A stretch of DNA of 64,000 nucleotides, from the NCBI GenBank assembly GCA_963556195.1, contig OY744532.1, forward strand, positions 76,049,313 to 76,113,312, read 5' to 3'. Source of the DNA: Sepiola atlantica (taxonomy: Eukaryota > Mollusca > Cephalopoda > Sepiida > Sepiolidae). A program made the translations under genes and the position numbers. The notes beneath the pieces are model-generated. The model did no database searches and was not told the origin of the DNA. It saw only the letters and a list, made by a program, of their open reading frames with translations. Each line of letters begins with the position of its first letter. Positions within the stretch are counted from its first letter, which is position 1. Below, piece after piece: positions 34,201 through 47,800 of the stretch.

Positions 34201-37200
34201 CAACAAATTGTGACTTTCTTTGTTCTATCTTCAAAATGAAACCGAGAGAAAATGATATCCCGTTTTGTAATAGAATGAAAATAGTAACCAGCTGGTCGTA
34301 TCTATTTGATAAAGATTTGTTGGTATCATTCCTTTCTAAATATAAAAGTTGTCGACTTGTAGGGGCTCGAACTGGCGTCCCGTTGTCAGACACACTCTTG
34401 CTTGAATGAAGCAATATGTATACACTAGAATGTCCACTTATGGAGTAGCAAATAATCAGAACTTAGGGAATGGATTTTATCATCTAAGTGCAAGAGAACA
34501 TCCCATCCTGCTTATATACCAACGCTCTGACTTCTGATCTCTATATATTTAGTTCTAGCTCAACTAGTCAAACAATTCAATATGGCATCAGGAAGAGGAT
34601 AGTTTTATTGTCCTCGCAATGGATCCACTTACTTCCTTATTTTTGTATAATTTGGCATATCAGTACTTTGTATTTGAAGACTTTCGTGATTATAACTTGC
34701 ATTTGGTTGTCAACAATGTTTTCCTGAGATCGTACAAAATTCTCGGCATTTAAACATCGGATTCCTTCTTCCAGGGAACTCAATCGCGGTAAAAAGACTT
34801 GATTTGCTAAATCGCAGCTTCTCAATATTAAATAATAATAAATTCAGTAATACCTGGTGTGGTATTCACCCTGGAAGAGCATTCGGCTTCCACCAAAAGA
34901 GAAAGTTTCTAGGGAATGTGGTTCCTAGCTGCAGTCAGGGGAGATGACATACAGCGCCTAGTATTCTCAAATGGTCACCCATCTGGTACTGACCAGGGTC
35001 AACGTCTCTTAACTTCAGTGATCTAACGAGAACCGGTGTGTGAATGTGATTATGCCGTATATTGTGATACTACAGCCAAGTAATAACAATAAAAATGATG
35101 AATGCCAAACAATTGTTTTTAAGATATTGAAATTACCGCCTGGTCGAATTTCAAAAGTTATTGGTTAGCAGCGACAACAGTAAAATTCTTAAAAAATGGA
35201 ACAACATACAAAGTTGCTACTATTCCTCTCCATCTAGGTAATCATCATCATCATCCGGTTCTGGTATTTAAGGTGCTACGACTGTCCCCGATTCCAGCTG
35301 GGCAACACCAGCCAACGTCAACGATGTTTTCCTGGGAGCGTACAAAGTTTCTAGTCAGGTAGTTGCAGTATGATAAAACTGTTAGTGAATCTGGTCTTTT
35401 TACCTTGACTACAAAATTGTCTTACATTTAGTAGTTGGGGTAAAAATATATACATATTTTAATTATGGTAAAAAAGTAACCGACTGGCGCTATTTCTTTG
35501 AGCATTTCTAAATAAAAAAGATAGTTAATGCTACAGTCAGATTTGTATAATTTTTGCATATCAGTATTCCTCATTTTAAGGCTTTTATGATTATAACTTT
35601 ATGTTATCGGACTTAAACGATGCATCGGTTCGTCAACAATGTTGTTCTGGGATCATATAAAGTTTTAAGTCTCTTAAACAACGGACTCCTTCCTCCAGGG
35701 AACCCAATCACGATAAAATGACTGATTTGTTATCCGCATCTTTTTGATACTACAGCTACATATATTGGGATGAGTAGTATTGAATTTGTATACGGTTTCG
35801 TTTTTAAGAATTTTACTGACATCACTGCCAACCAATGGCCTTTGAGATTTGGTCAGACAGTAATTTTAAAATGTTGAACAATTGTTTGGCAACTTTTTTT
35901 GTTGTTATTGTTATTATTTGACTTAGTACAAGGGACAACAATCCCCAAAAGTCCTTAATAACTTCTCTTGTGAGATGTGTTCTTTTTTTGCTAATATTTA
36001 TTGAATATATATAAAAGAATTACTGCAATCATTTATTCTTCTTTTTTCTTTACAGTACCTTCCAAAACTACACAAGCTCCAGATGGTATGTATTTCGTCA
36101 AGAGTTGCTTCATCCCTCGTCCCTCTCTTGGGATAACACTTGATTTCTTGATTAGTTACATAGATCTGAGTGCTCTTTGAAGGTTCTTCCCCAATTTTCA
36201 AGTGAAGAATATTTTTTTCTCCCCAATTGACCATTTAACTGTGTTATAGTTTTTTTCTTTCTTTCTTTTTTACTTTTACTCACCCCAAACAAGGCAAATT
36301 GCCACTGAGACGTAAGGGGCTACTGTGAATAGGGGCCATATCCATTAAGGCATCCTAAGTAGGTAATTGTACAGCAAGATGTTTGTTCACGTTACATTTA
36401 AATTTCTGCATGTTGATACAGTCAGGGAAACAGGAAGCACAACTTTGAGCATAACATTTTTTCATTATGTTTATCGTTAATTTTTTTTTAAGTGCTCTAA
36501 TTTTTTTTCTGTGTTCTTTGTTTGGTTTTGCCAAATTCTAAGACCAGAATTGAACTGATCTTGTGGAGTCTTCAGCTTAGTGTTGTAAACTTTTGGTGGC
36601 ATCACTACGAGAAGATGCACCATCACTTTTCTCATACAACCGAGTACAAAGCCATTCCATGGAGACCTTATTTGAGCCTTGAATATCATGTTATTTTTAT
36701 TTGAATATTTGGTCAGAGTTTACTTCTAAGGGGAAATATCCGTATGTCAAGATGTCCTCACAAACTCCTGTACAGAGAGACCGCCAATTCACGAGGGTGG
36801 TGTTTAGTAGGCTTTCAAACTCTCTCTCGTAGCCTGTGAAAGATTAAGTTAGAGTATCTTTTCTCATTTCCCAATAATTTATTTTTGAAAAACATTTCTT
36901 TGCTAATAACTAATGGAAAAGTAAAAGAGATATGGCTGACAGTTCTTCACCTAAATGTAACATTATTTTTTTTATTTGAAAACGAAAGAAATACATAGTG
37001 AAAATAATGCTTACATATTTAAGGGTTTTTTTTTTTTTTTAAATATTTATATAATTTCAAATAAATGTCAGTATAGCCACTGTATAGCCACATGGAATGT
37101 CAGAACGCTTGCCCAAACAGGAAAGCTGCAAGAACTCATAAATGGGCTGAAGAGTTACACATGGCATGTTGTCGGACTATGCGAAGTCAGATGGAAGAAT

Positions 37201-40200
37201 ATCGGTGAACACCTTACAGATGATCACCACATGCTGTACTACAGCGGTGAAGTGGATAAGCACATGAACGGAGTAGGCTTTCTCGTCAATAAAGCCGTCA
37301 AAGACTCAGTACTCGGGTGCCATCCAATATCCAGCAGGCTCATCGCCATTCGCCTTGGAGCAACACCATTCAACATCACAATAGTACAAGCCTACGCGCC
37401 GACAACTGAGTACAGCGACGACCAGGTGGAGGAATTCTACGCTCAACTACAGGAAACCATCGACAAGGTGGATAAGAATGACATTCTCATCATTCAGGGA
37501 GACTGGAATGCCAAAGTGGGTGCAGATGCACTCGAAGATTGGAAAAACTACTGCGGCCCCTCCTGCAACGCAACAACCAACGAGCGCGGTTTGCGCCTAC
37601 TGGAATTCGCTAGCTACAACGACATGGTGCTGGCAAACACTCTTGGTGAGCACAAGGCTTCAAGACGATGGACGTGGCATGCCCCCAACGGATCACATCA
37701 CCAGCTTGATTATATCATGGTACAGAGACGGTTCAGATCGGGAATCAACAGAGCCAGGTCAAGAGCATTTCCAGGAGCGGATATGGGAAGTGATCATGAC
37801 CTAGTGATACTGAACTTCAAGGTACGACTAAAGAAGCTCAATAGGCCAAAGAATACTAGATTAAAGTTCAATTTAGACAGACTGAAAGATCCCGACATAC
37901 TCGAAACCTTTCAAGCAACAATTGGCGGTAAATTTGCTGCTCTCCTCAAGCTTGAAGAAGATACGCAAGCACTGACCACCAAATTCAACAAAGTGATGAC
38001 CGAAACAGCGAACGAAGTCTTGGGGAAACAGCGCCGGAAAACTCAACCATGGGTCACAGACGAAATCCTCGATATGTGCGACTCTAGGAGAGAGCTCAAG
38101 AAAACCAAGAACTCTGAAGAAGGAGTGATAGCATACAGAAAGATCAACAAGCAAATCCGGAAAAGAATGAGAGAGGCAAAGGAAGACTGGATAGACAAAC
38201 AATGCATTTCAGTCGAAGAGAACCTAAACAACAACAATAGCAAGAAGGCTTTCCAAATAGTGAAAGACCTGACGAAGCAGAAACCATCAAGAGCCAACAC
38301 TATCCACGACAAAGAGGGCCGATGCCTAACAGAAAATCAATGCATCCTGAACAGGTGGACAGAATACTGCTCAGAGCTGTACAACCACCAGAACAACGGT
38401 GATATCAGTGTTTTAACCAGTCAGGAGTCAACGAACAGTGATGACCACCCAATCCTACGGGAAGAAGTAGTACATGCTATTAAATCGTTGAAAACGGGAA
38501 AAGCAACAGGAGTAGACAACATCCCAGCCGAAATGATTAAGAAGGGAGGAACAACAGTAACCGATATCCTAACACAAATCTGCAACAAAATCTGGCAGAC
38601 TGGAGAGTGGCCATCAAGTTGGACACAGTCACTCATCATCACGCTACCCAAGAAAGGTAACCTACAGCTGTGTCAAAATTACAGGACCATTAGTCTTATC
38701 AGCCATGCCAGCAAGGTAATGCTGAGGGTCATTTTGAACAGACTTAGACCACAAGCAGAAGAGATCATCGCTGAAGAACAAGCTGGATTCCGTAGGGGTA
38801 GAAGCACCACAGAACAAATCTTCAATCTACGAGTTCTGAGCGAGAAGTACAGACAAGAACAACAAGAATTATATCATGTATTTGTTGATTTCAGGAAAGC
38901 CTTCGACAGGGTCTGGCATGACGCACTGTGGTCAACAATGAAGAAATACAACATGGGTCAAAAAATGATCAAAATAATACAGGAGTTGTATACTAAAGCC
39001 ACAAGTGCAGTTCTCGTTCAGGGTTCAGTGGGGGATTGGTTTCACACTGCGGTTGGTGTTCGCCAGGGCTGTCTGTTGTCGCCAACACTCTTCAACATCC
39101 TCCTTGAACGAATCATGTCAGATGCCCTGGATGGTCACGTGGGCACAGTCAGCATTGGTGGACGAACCATCACAAACCTCAGATTCGCCGATGACATTGA
39201 TGGACTTGCCGGAAATCAAACAGAACTTTCTGGTCTGGTGAGCCGCCTCGACAGAACATCCACGAGGTACGGAATGGAGATCAATGCTGAAAAAACGAAG
39301 CTGATGACGAATAGTGGACAACTATTATCAACAATGATAACAGCCAACGGCCAAGAACTGGAAACCGTAAACCAGTTCAAATACCTTGGCGCTATACTCA
39401 GCAACAAAGGATCCAAGACTGAAATCCTGGCAAGAGCAGCACAAACGGCAGCAGCACTTGCAAAACTGAAATCAATCTGGAAAGACGGAAACATTAGTCT
39501 CCGTTGCAAACTGAAGCTGCTGCATACACTAGTATTATCCATCTTTTTGTATGCATGCGAGTCATGGACCTTGACAGCCGAGCTCCAAAGAAAAATCCAA
39601 ACGGTAGAAATGAGATGCTACAGAAGAGTGCTTGGCATCTCGTACTCAGACCGTGTCACAAACGAAGAAGTTCGCGCGCTCATCAACACAAATCTGAACA
39701 ACTACGAAGATTTGCTGACAACTGTAAAAAAAAGAAAGCTTGGATGGTATGGTCACGTGACAAGGGGCAGCGGTCTCTCCAAAACCATCCTGCAGGGAGC
39801 AGTGCAAGGCAAGAGAAGGAGGGGTAGACAACACAAAAGATGGACGGACAACATCAAAGAGTGGACGGGCTACAACTTCGCTACAACCCAGTCCATTGCC
39901 CATGACCGTCAGAAGTGGAGACAGCTGGTGTGGAGTTCATTGGTGCAGCGCCCCTACGACCCAGGAGGGGGTTAAGGGACCAAGTCAAGTCAAGTCAAAT
40001 AAATGTTTAAACATTGAATGAAAATGAAAAATTGCTGACATTTTATTAGAAAGAAATCTTTAAAAGTTGCTATATTTATCTGAAAAAGATCAATCACACC
40101 AACTTATTTCAAATTTTTAAACATTTTTATATTTGTATATCTGGGCAGAATTTTTTCTTGAAGACATATTTCATCAAATATTAAAGATAACTTGTGTCTA

Positions 40201-41640
40201 CATGTCTTTTCTTTGATCCTTTCTAAATTCCTGATTAATTTTCTTGTTACTGGCTGGAATTGGCAGATGTATTTTCTCATACTCGTTGTGTACCCTAGTA
40301 CTTTCAGTTCCTTCCGGAGTCATTTTTAGGGCTATTAAGTAAAGAACATGTTGTTATGGAAACTCACCAATGAAAAAAATGTATTCTGATTGAATTTTGC
40401 CGCGTTTTCTTTTTAGCTGATGGCAAAAAGAAAAAGAAGAGAGAAGAGCCTGTGAGTGTTGCAGTTGAGGAGAAAGATAAAACCTCTCAAGTGACCTCAT
40501 CATCCGAAATTACAGAGAAAGATATTTGCAAAATGATGACCCCAGAAGTAGAATTGTTCAGCCACTTGAAACTTAATTTAACTTATTCTTATCTTATTAA
40601 ACTTATTCCGTAAGTAATTTAAAAAAAAATTTTATACTTATTTTTATTTTTTGACACTCCATTTTATCTTTCTATTTTTACTTCCACTTCCAATTTTTAC
40701 TTCTCTTTCTCCATCCCCGTCTCCTTTTACTCTTTTTTTTACTTTTCCTCCCCTTCTTTACCCTCCTTTTCCTCTCCATTTTACCCTCCTTTTCCTCTCC
40801 ATTTTACCCTCCTTTTCCTCTCCATTTTACCTGTTTTCCTCCCCTTTATCCCTTTTCCTCCCCTTCTTTATCCCTTTTCCTCCCATTCTTTACCCCCTTT
40901 CCTCCCATTCTTTACCCCCTTTCCTCCCTTTCACCCCTTTATCTATCGTTCTTTAACCCCTACCCCTTATTACTTAACCTGCTTTACCCCACTTTACCTC
41001 CGCTTCTTTATTCTTTTTTCCTCCCCTTTACCTTCCTTTTACCCCCCATTTACTTCTTTCTTTCCCCCCCCCCCTTACCTACCCTTCTTTACCCCCTCTT
41101 TACCCCCTTTTCCTCTCCTTCTTTAACACCGTTTTCCTCCCCTTCTATGCCTTAACCCAACTAATAACATTCCAAAAAGCAGCTTCTCCCTTTCTATTAT
41201 CAGCCGTTATGAAGGTTGAAAATGGACAACCAAAAGTTTCATTTTGCCACTGAATATTTTTCTTTTGGAAAATGGCGAATAATTGCTACAGAATTTACCT
41301 GCATATAAAAAATATAGCACATGAACATTTAATCAAAATTATTGCGATGGGAATAGATTTTTATTCCCATCGATTTTCAAAAATCTTTCTCAATATGTTA
41401 AACAATTTATGTTTTGTAATAAATCTCATGTTCTTCGATAAATATTCTTGGTTTCTAGTATTTACAACTCATGTAGGATCTGATATGAAATGTCTTTTTC
41501 TTTTCTTTTTAGTACTTTAAAATCTTCCCATCCAGACATTGTGAAATTCGGCTTGCAATGTTCTCTTGGCTTTATTCGTGGATCAAATGCTCGTTGTGTT
41601 GGTTTATTAACCATTTTAAAAAGGGTAAGATTATTTAAAT

Positions 41641-41679
<39 letters not shown>

Positions 41680-41785
41680 AAGATTGTAGAGTTTGGAGAC
41701 AGGTGACTCACTGAACTACGAGGACTGGAGAATGAACTTGTGAAATATCAAAAACCCTGAACAAAGGAAAAAAGTGATGCTAAAT

Positions 41786-41828
<43 letters not shown>

Positions 41829-44800
41829 TGTTGTTAATGGATGAAAATAATTATTAATTTGTAGAATTCTATTTTTAGATGCGTCCTCGCATCTCTATGG
41901 GTTTATTTTTCAGTTGATCAATCATGCACATGCATAAGTTTTTATTCAACTAGCTGTTCTTACCCGGCATAGCCCGGGATGAATTAATGTCATTTTGGTT
42001 TAAATTGAAAAATTGGAAGAAAAGTAAAAATGTGTAAACCATGGAGAGATGGAAAAAAGAAAGCTCAAAATCTCAGGGAGATAACTTATACTTTTACTTT
42101 TAAACTAAACTAGGAATTCTCTCCCTTATATTTATAAGGATTAGGTCATTATTTAAAATTAGTGTACACACTGTCAAAAATGATTTTTTTTTTTAATGTT
42201 TCACCAGTGTTCACTCTAATATACATATAAGATCATAGAATTAGGTCAGTAATTTAATCTTTCATATATAAATTATCATTTCTAATTTTCTTAAAAAAAA
42301 AAAAAACCCAAAAAACTGATATCTTCAACTCCTCACCTATCTCCCACAACTTCAGATTACAATTGGTCAAAATGAGTTTGGACTTTTTTTATGTTTTCTG
42401 TGACAACTGCCATATTTGGGCAACCTGAACCTTCTGCATCCTTTGTGTCTGTACAACCATGCTTAAAGTCACCATGCCACCTCGTAACAATTGTTTTTGA
42501 TGAGGTAGAATCCGAATAACACTTATCAAGCCATTTCTTTGCTTGAACAGTATTTTTCGCCTCAGAAAGTAATGCTTTATCAACACATGAAATTTAGATT
42601 TTTCCATTGTTTAGAAAATTTACAACTGTAGCTTCACTTAAATAACAGTAATTTGTAAACTAATAATCCGATTAGGCTCAGATTATGACACGTACCATTT
42701 GAAGGTTAGTACTTAAAAAAAAAAATCATATGAGTATTTTTATTAGTGGTCTCATTTATATGTTAGACCCGGGACTTGTTAAGTGATGTATTACTCAGGG
42801 TCGGGTTTATGTCTGCGATCTTCACAGTGACATGTTACATGTGAGTAAATGCTACCCTCCCACTGGCTCGGTCTTTCTGAGGATGCAGCAGAAATGGCTA
42901 TGGTTTGGTGGTGTTTTTGTGTACACCTTGATAACAGAGTTACTTCTGACTCCCTATTATTAAGGCTGAAGGCGCCCAAACTGAGGTCAGCTCTGTGTTG
43001 CAACTACTTATGCTTGTATGGAAATGTTGAACAAAGCTCTGATTGGATAAACAGTTAAGTTGGTTAAGGATAAGCGAGGAAAAGGCAGGCTAACGAAGAC
43101 TTGGAATGACTCAGTCAATGATGACTTCAAACAATACCACATTGAAATCAACATAGATGATAGTTTCATGAAAGAAGTCACTTCGTATCGTCTTGCCAAC
43201 GTGCAACCCGCATCTAATTTGGAAGAGACACGTCAAACAAAGAAGTGTCTAAAAATTAGAAAATTTCTTTATTTCAATTAATAGTTTGACTTTTATTTTA
43301 ATGTTTAATGATTTGAGGAAGGAAATATCTCTGCATATGTAACAAAATTTCTAAGTATCTAACGACACTAGCAAACCTTTTTCTAACAAAACAATTTAAC
43401 AAAATTTCTATGTAGCTAACAACTCTCGCAAACAGTTTTCTATGTAGCTAACAACTCTCGCAAACAGTTTTCTATGTAGCTAACAACTCTCGCAAACAGT
43501 TTTCTATGTAGCTAACAACTCTCGCAAACAGTTTTCTATGTAGCTAACAACTCTCGCAAACAGTTTTCTATGTAGCTAACAACTCTCGCAAACAATTTTC
43601 TATGTAGCTAACAACTCTCGCAAACAGTTTTCTATGTAGCTAACAACTCTCGCAAACAGTTTTCTATGTAGCTAACAACTCTCGCAAACAGTTTTCTATG
43701 TAGCTAACAACTCTCGCAAACAGTTTTCTATGTAGCTAACAACTCTCGCAAACAATTTTCTATGTAGCTAACAACTCTCGCAAACAGTTTTCTATGTAGC
43801 TAACAACTCTCGCAAACAGTTTTCTATGTAGCTAACAACTCTCGCAAACAGTTTTCTATGTAGCTAACAACTCTCGCAAACAGTTTTCTATGTAGCTAAC
43901 AACTCTCGCAAACAGTTTTCTATGTAGCTAACAACTCTCGCAAACAGTTTTCTATGTAGCTAACAACTCTCGCAAACAATTTTCTATGTAGCTAACAACT
44001 CTCGCAAACAGTTTTCTATGTAGCTAACAACTCTCGCAAACAATTTTCTATGTAGCTAACAACTCTCGCAAACAGTTTTCTATGTAGCTAACAACTCTCG
44101 CAAACAATTTTCTATGTAGCTAACAACTCTCGCAAACAGTTTTCTATGTAGCTAACAACTCTCGCAAACAGTTTTCTATGTAGCTAACAACTCTCGCAAA
44201 CAATTTTCTATGTAGCTAACAACTCTCGCAAACAGTTTTCTATGTAGCTAACAACTCTCGCAAACAGTTTTCTATGTAGCTAACAACTCTCGCAAACAGT
44301 TTTCTATGTAGCTAATAACTCTCGCAAACAGTTTTCTATGTAGCTAACAACTCTCGCAAACAGTTTTCTATGTAGCTAACAACTCTCGCAAACAGTTTTC
44401 TATGTAGCTAACAACTCTCGCAAACAGTTTTCTATTAGCATTACCAGCAGATAGCGTTTTTTCGTTGGACAACGGGAAAATTTCACACCCATACTTCTTA
44501 AAAAAAGTCATATCTCTGTTATTTGTGGTCCAATATTTAAAACAATTATATGGATGGAAAGAGAATAAAATAAACTTTCCTATGATATTAATTTCATGTG
44601 CTTTACTACGTTAAATATTTTTATACTCAAAGTTAAAAATGAAAAAACGTTAAAAAATGACAAACTCGAAAGGGAAACTGTTTTTTTCATTTTCATTTTT
44701 ATTTTTCATACCTTACATTCCGATGAAAGTGCAGCGGATTGATTTGACTGTATATTCTTGAGATTTCACAGGCTAATTAAACATAGATGAATAGATTGGG

Positions 44801-47800
44801 AACCACGTGATTTGGGTTTTTATTACTATTAGAAATGAAGATACTACCGATCAAAGTTAACTAAGAATATTTCGAAATTGATAAGAGATATCGACTCAAA
44901 TCACAAGGTTTCATATCAAGGATAGATTCAGAATTATTTTGATGTATAATATGTAAATATTTGATAATTTGTGTGTCCTGCATTTATTATTTTATACGTT
45001 TATTCTGTAAAATTCTTTAAAAAAAAAATGTTTTGAAAGCGTATGTTCATAAACAAACTTTTTAAACGTACCCCTCCCCACCCCTCTTCGCCTGCCTGAC
45101 AGCTGGTTACAGGCAGCATGAGAAGCGAACATTCGCCCTTTTCTTTTTCCTCTCTCTCTCTTTTCGCAGTTTCTCCTCTCTCTCTTTTTTCACTTTCTTC
45201 TTCTTCTCTCTCTCCCCTCTTCTATGTATTTTTAAGCGCTTTTATTTACAAAATATAGCTAATAAAATGCACAGTTCGGTTGAACATTCAATTGTCTTCC
45301 AATTGATGACAGTTATTAGCTGTATTTTAGTTTAATATTCGATTTCTTTGCGATTTTTGCCGCACCCATACAGTCGCCATCTTGTATATGTCAGATTTAG
45401 TAAGCGTAAAAAAATAGATAAAATTTGTAAATAAAAGCGCTTAAAAATACTATAAAACACAAAAAATAGACAGATAGGTAGAATAGTAACTTAATTTGCA
45501 TTTGGTACCATTTATTTGCATCACATTTGTTTATTTCACCCTTTTTTTCATTCTGTTCGATATTGTTAAAAATGACCCATTTATTCATTGTATATTTTCT
45601 TTTTCACTCCTTTTTCGTTCTGTTTGATCTCATTTATTTTTAATTGACAAATAATTAAGAAACCACAATACTTTTCAATTTTCATTTTTAGTTTGATTTT
45701 ATTATCTTATATAAATATAGGTTCTGTCCGTCCGGTCAAATGTAAAAAATAAAGTAAAGAATTACATTTTTTTATTATCGTGAAAAAAAAAAACTTGTAA
45801 ATTGGAAAAACAAATGCTCATTTTGGACCTTTTTTTTTCTATCCAATCTTTTTTTTCCCAGTATATTATCGAGGAAATATATGCAGGACCTTACTGTGAC
45901 CATGTCCTTGTTTTTCTTGGGGGGGGGGGACTAGGGTCTATGTGGCAGTGCTTGGATTACAAATTTTATCCAATCTTATTTTCCCCAGTATATTATGGAG
46001 TAAATATATACAGGACCTTACTGTGAAACACTGCAACTAACCTGTCGTAACCTTGCTGAAAGAATCATTTTAGTGCAGTGTAAGGCTTTAAAAAAATGGT
46101 GTTGTGCTAAAATTACACAATTTCTTTAAAAAAGATAGTAATAGTGCAGTTACTGTTATACAGACACTATGTAGTGACTTAAAAGAAATTAAAGTTATAT
46201 TGAAATACCTCACAATCTGTATGATACAACGTGCTAGTTTGAAAAACTTTGAAATTTACCCATTTAATTTATAATTCATGGCTTAATGTAAAGAGATAAA
46301 TAAAATCTGACTCCATAATCAGAAAGACCACATGATTTTACATAAGAGTACCAAGAATAGCTTAAAGAATAAATAAATGGTGGAGAAATTACTGAATTTC
46401 TTGAAATGATGAGGTCCATATTTTGGCCCATTTTTTAAAAGGATTATTAAAGAAAAATGTCTGATGAAAAACACAAATTTCGGCACTTTAAATTGTTATA
46501 ACTTTTGAACCACTGATGCTATTTGCATAATTTAAACGGTTTTGAGCTTCTTTTACCCAGATAAAATTACAATTAGTTAAAAAGAAAAAATCAACTTTTA
46601 TTGCTATTTCTATGTAGCTAACAACTCTCGCAAACAGTTTTCTATATAAATTAGTGAATTTCGTTGTTTTTTTTACAAAATAAAGAAAGTGATTTTTAGT
46701 ATTTTAGATTGTGTACATTCTGCCAATTGAAATATGAACTTTTCTTTTGCATTCTTCAATGTTTAATTTCAGCTGGTTAGCGATTACGTCACCCCAGCGG
46801 ATAAAGACTTGTGCCGAGATTTTAGTGAGCTGCTTCATGAAGAACTCATGTAAGAAAGAGATAAATGTGTTGTTTTTTTTTTAAATATATTACTAGTAGG
46901 GATGCCCCTCATTGAGTTTCAAATATGTTTGCATGGAATGAAATTTTATTGGTGCTTATGCTGATTAGCGGCCATATGAAAAAATTATTTTTATATAAAA
47001 ACAATAATATATACTTATTAAGCATTATATTCTTACTCACTGTACGAAAAAGTAGAAAAAATTATCCACTAGAACTTTAATTACAAGTATTTTTCCATTC
47101 TGCGTATCATAACAGCGACTCGTTCAGTAAGCTTCCATCTTGTTTTTTTAAGAAGATTTCAGTTATCTGCCCTTGAAATCTTCTTAAAAAACAAGATGGA
47201 GGCTTACTGAACGAGTCGCTGTTATGATACGCAGAATGGAAAAATACTTGTAATTAAAGTTCTAGTGGATAATTTTTTCTACTTTTTCGTACAGTGAGTA
47301 AGAATATAATGCTTAATAAGTATATATTATTGTTTTTATATAAAAATAATTTTTTCATATGGCCGCTAATCAGCATAAGCACCATTTTATTTAATATATT
47401 CCTTTTACACAAATGAAAAATAATTATTCCTACATAAAAGCGTGTTGGGTGTTACATGAAACTGTATCCGGTGGTAAGGCCTCAATTAAGGAATTTTAGG
47501 AAGTGCAAAGTCACCCCTTAGTTGCCAGTACTCCCATGTCCATTTTAACCTGGACTAGTAGTACCTGTCAGAACTCCATCTATCGGATAAATAGAATCTT
47601 TTTAAGGTATGACATAAAAATGGTATACTCATACGTTTACATTATGGATAACTTTTCAAGAATATTAAAGACTTAAAGTTGTCGAGGCTTTCTACCAAAA
47701 TGTCTGAATTCAACAAAGAGTTGGTATGCCATAAAACAAAACCAATCAACTAACAAGCAATATGAAAGAATTGTCTGAAAAAAAAAATAATAATGATTAC

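Noticed and set aside
34945..35057. Functional 5S rRNA gene
   Set aside because: Too many substitutions and an attached SINE body; no T-run terminator at the 5S end.
40651..40956. 101-codon ORF in intron 5
   Set aside because: Ser/Pro/Phe/Leu monotony caused by the pyrimidine-rich tract.
43407..44430. CRISPR-like array
   Set aside because: Units are directly contiguous with no spacers, and the window is eukaryotic; this is a satellite.
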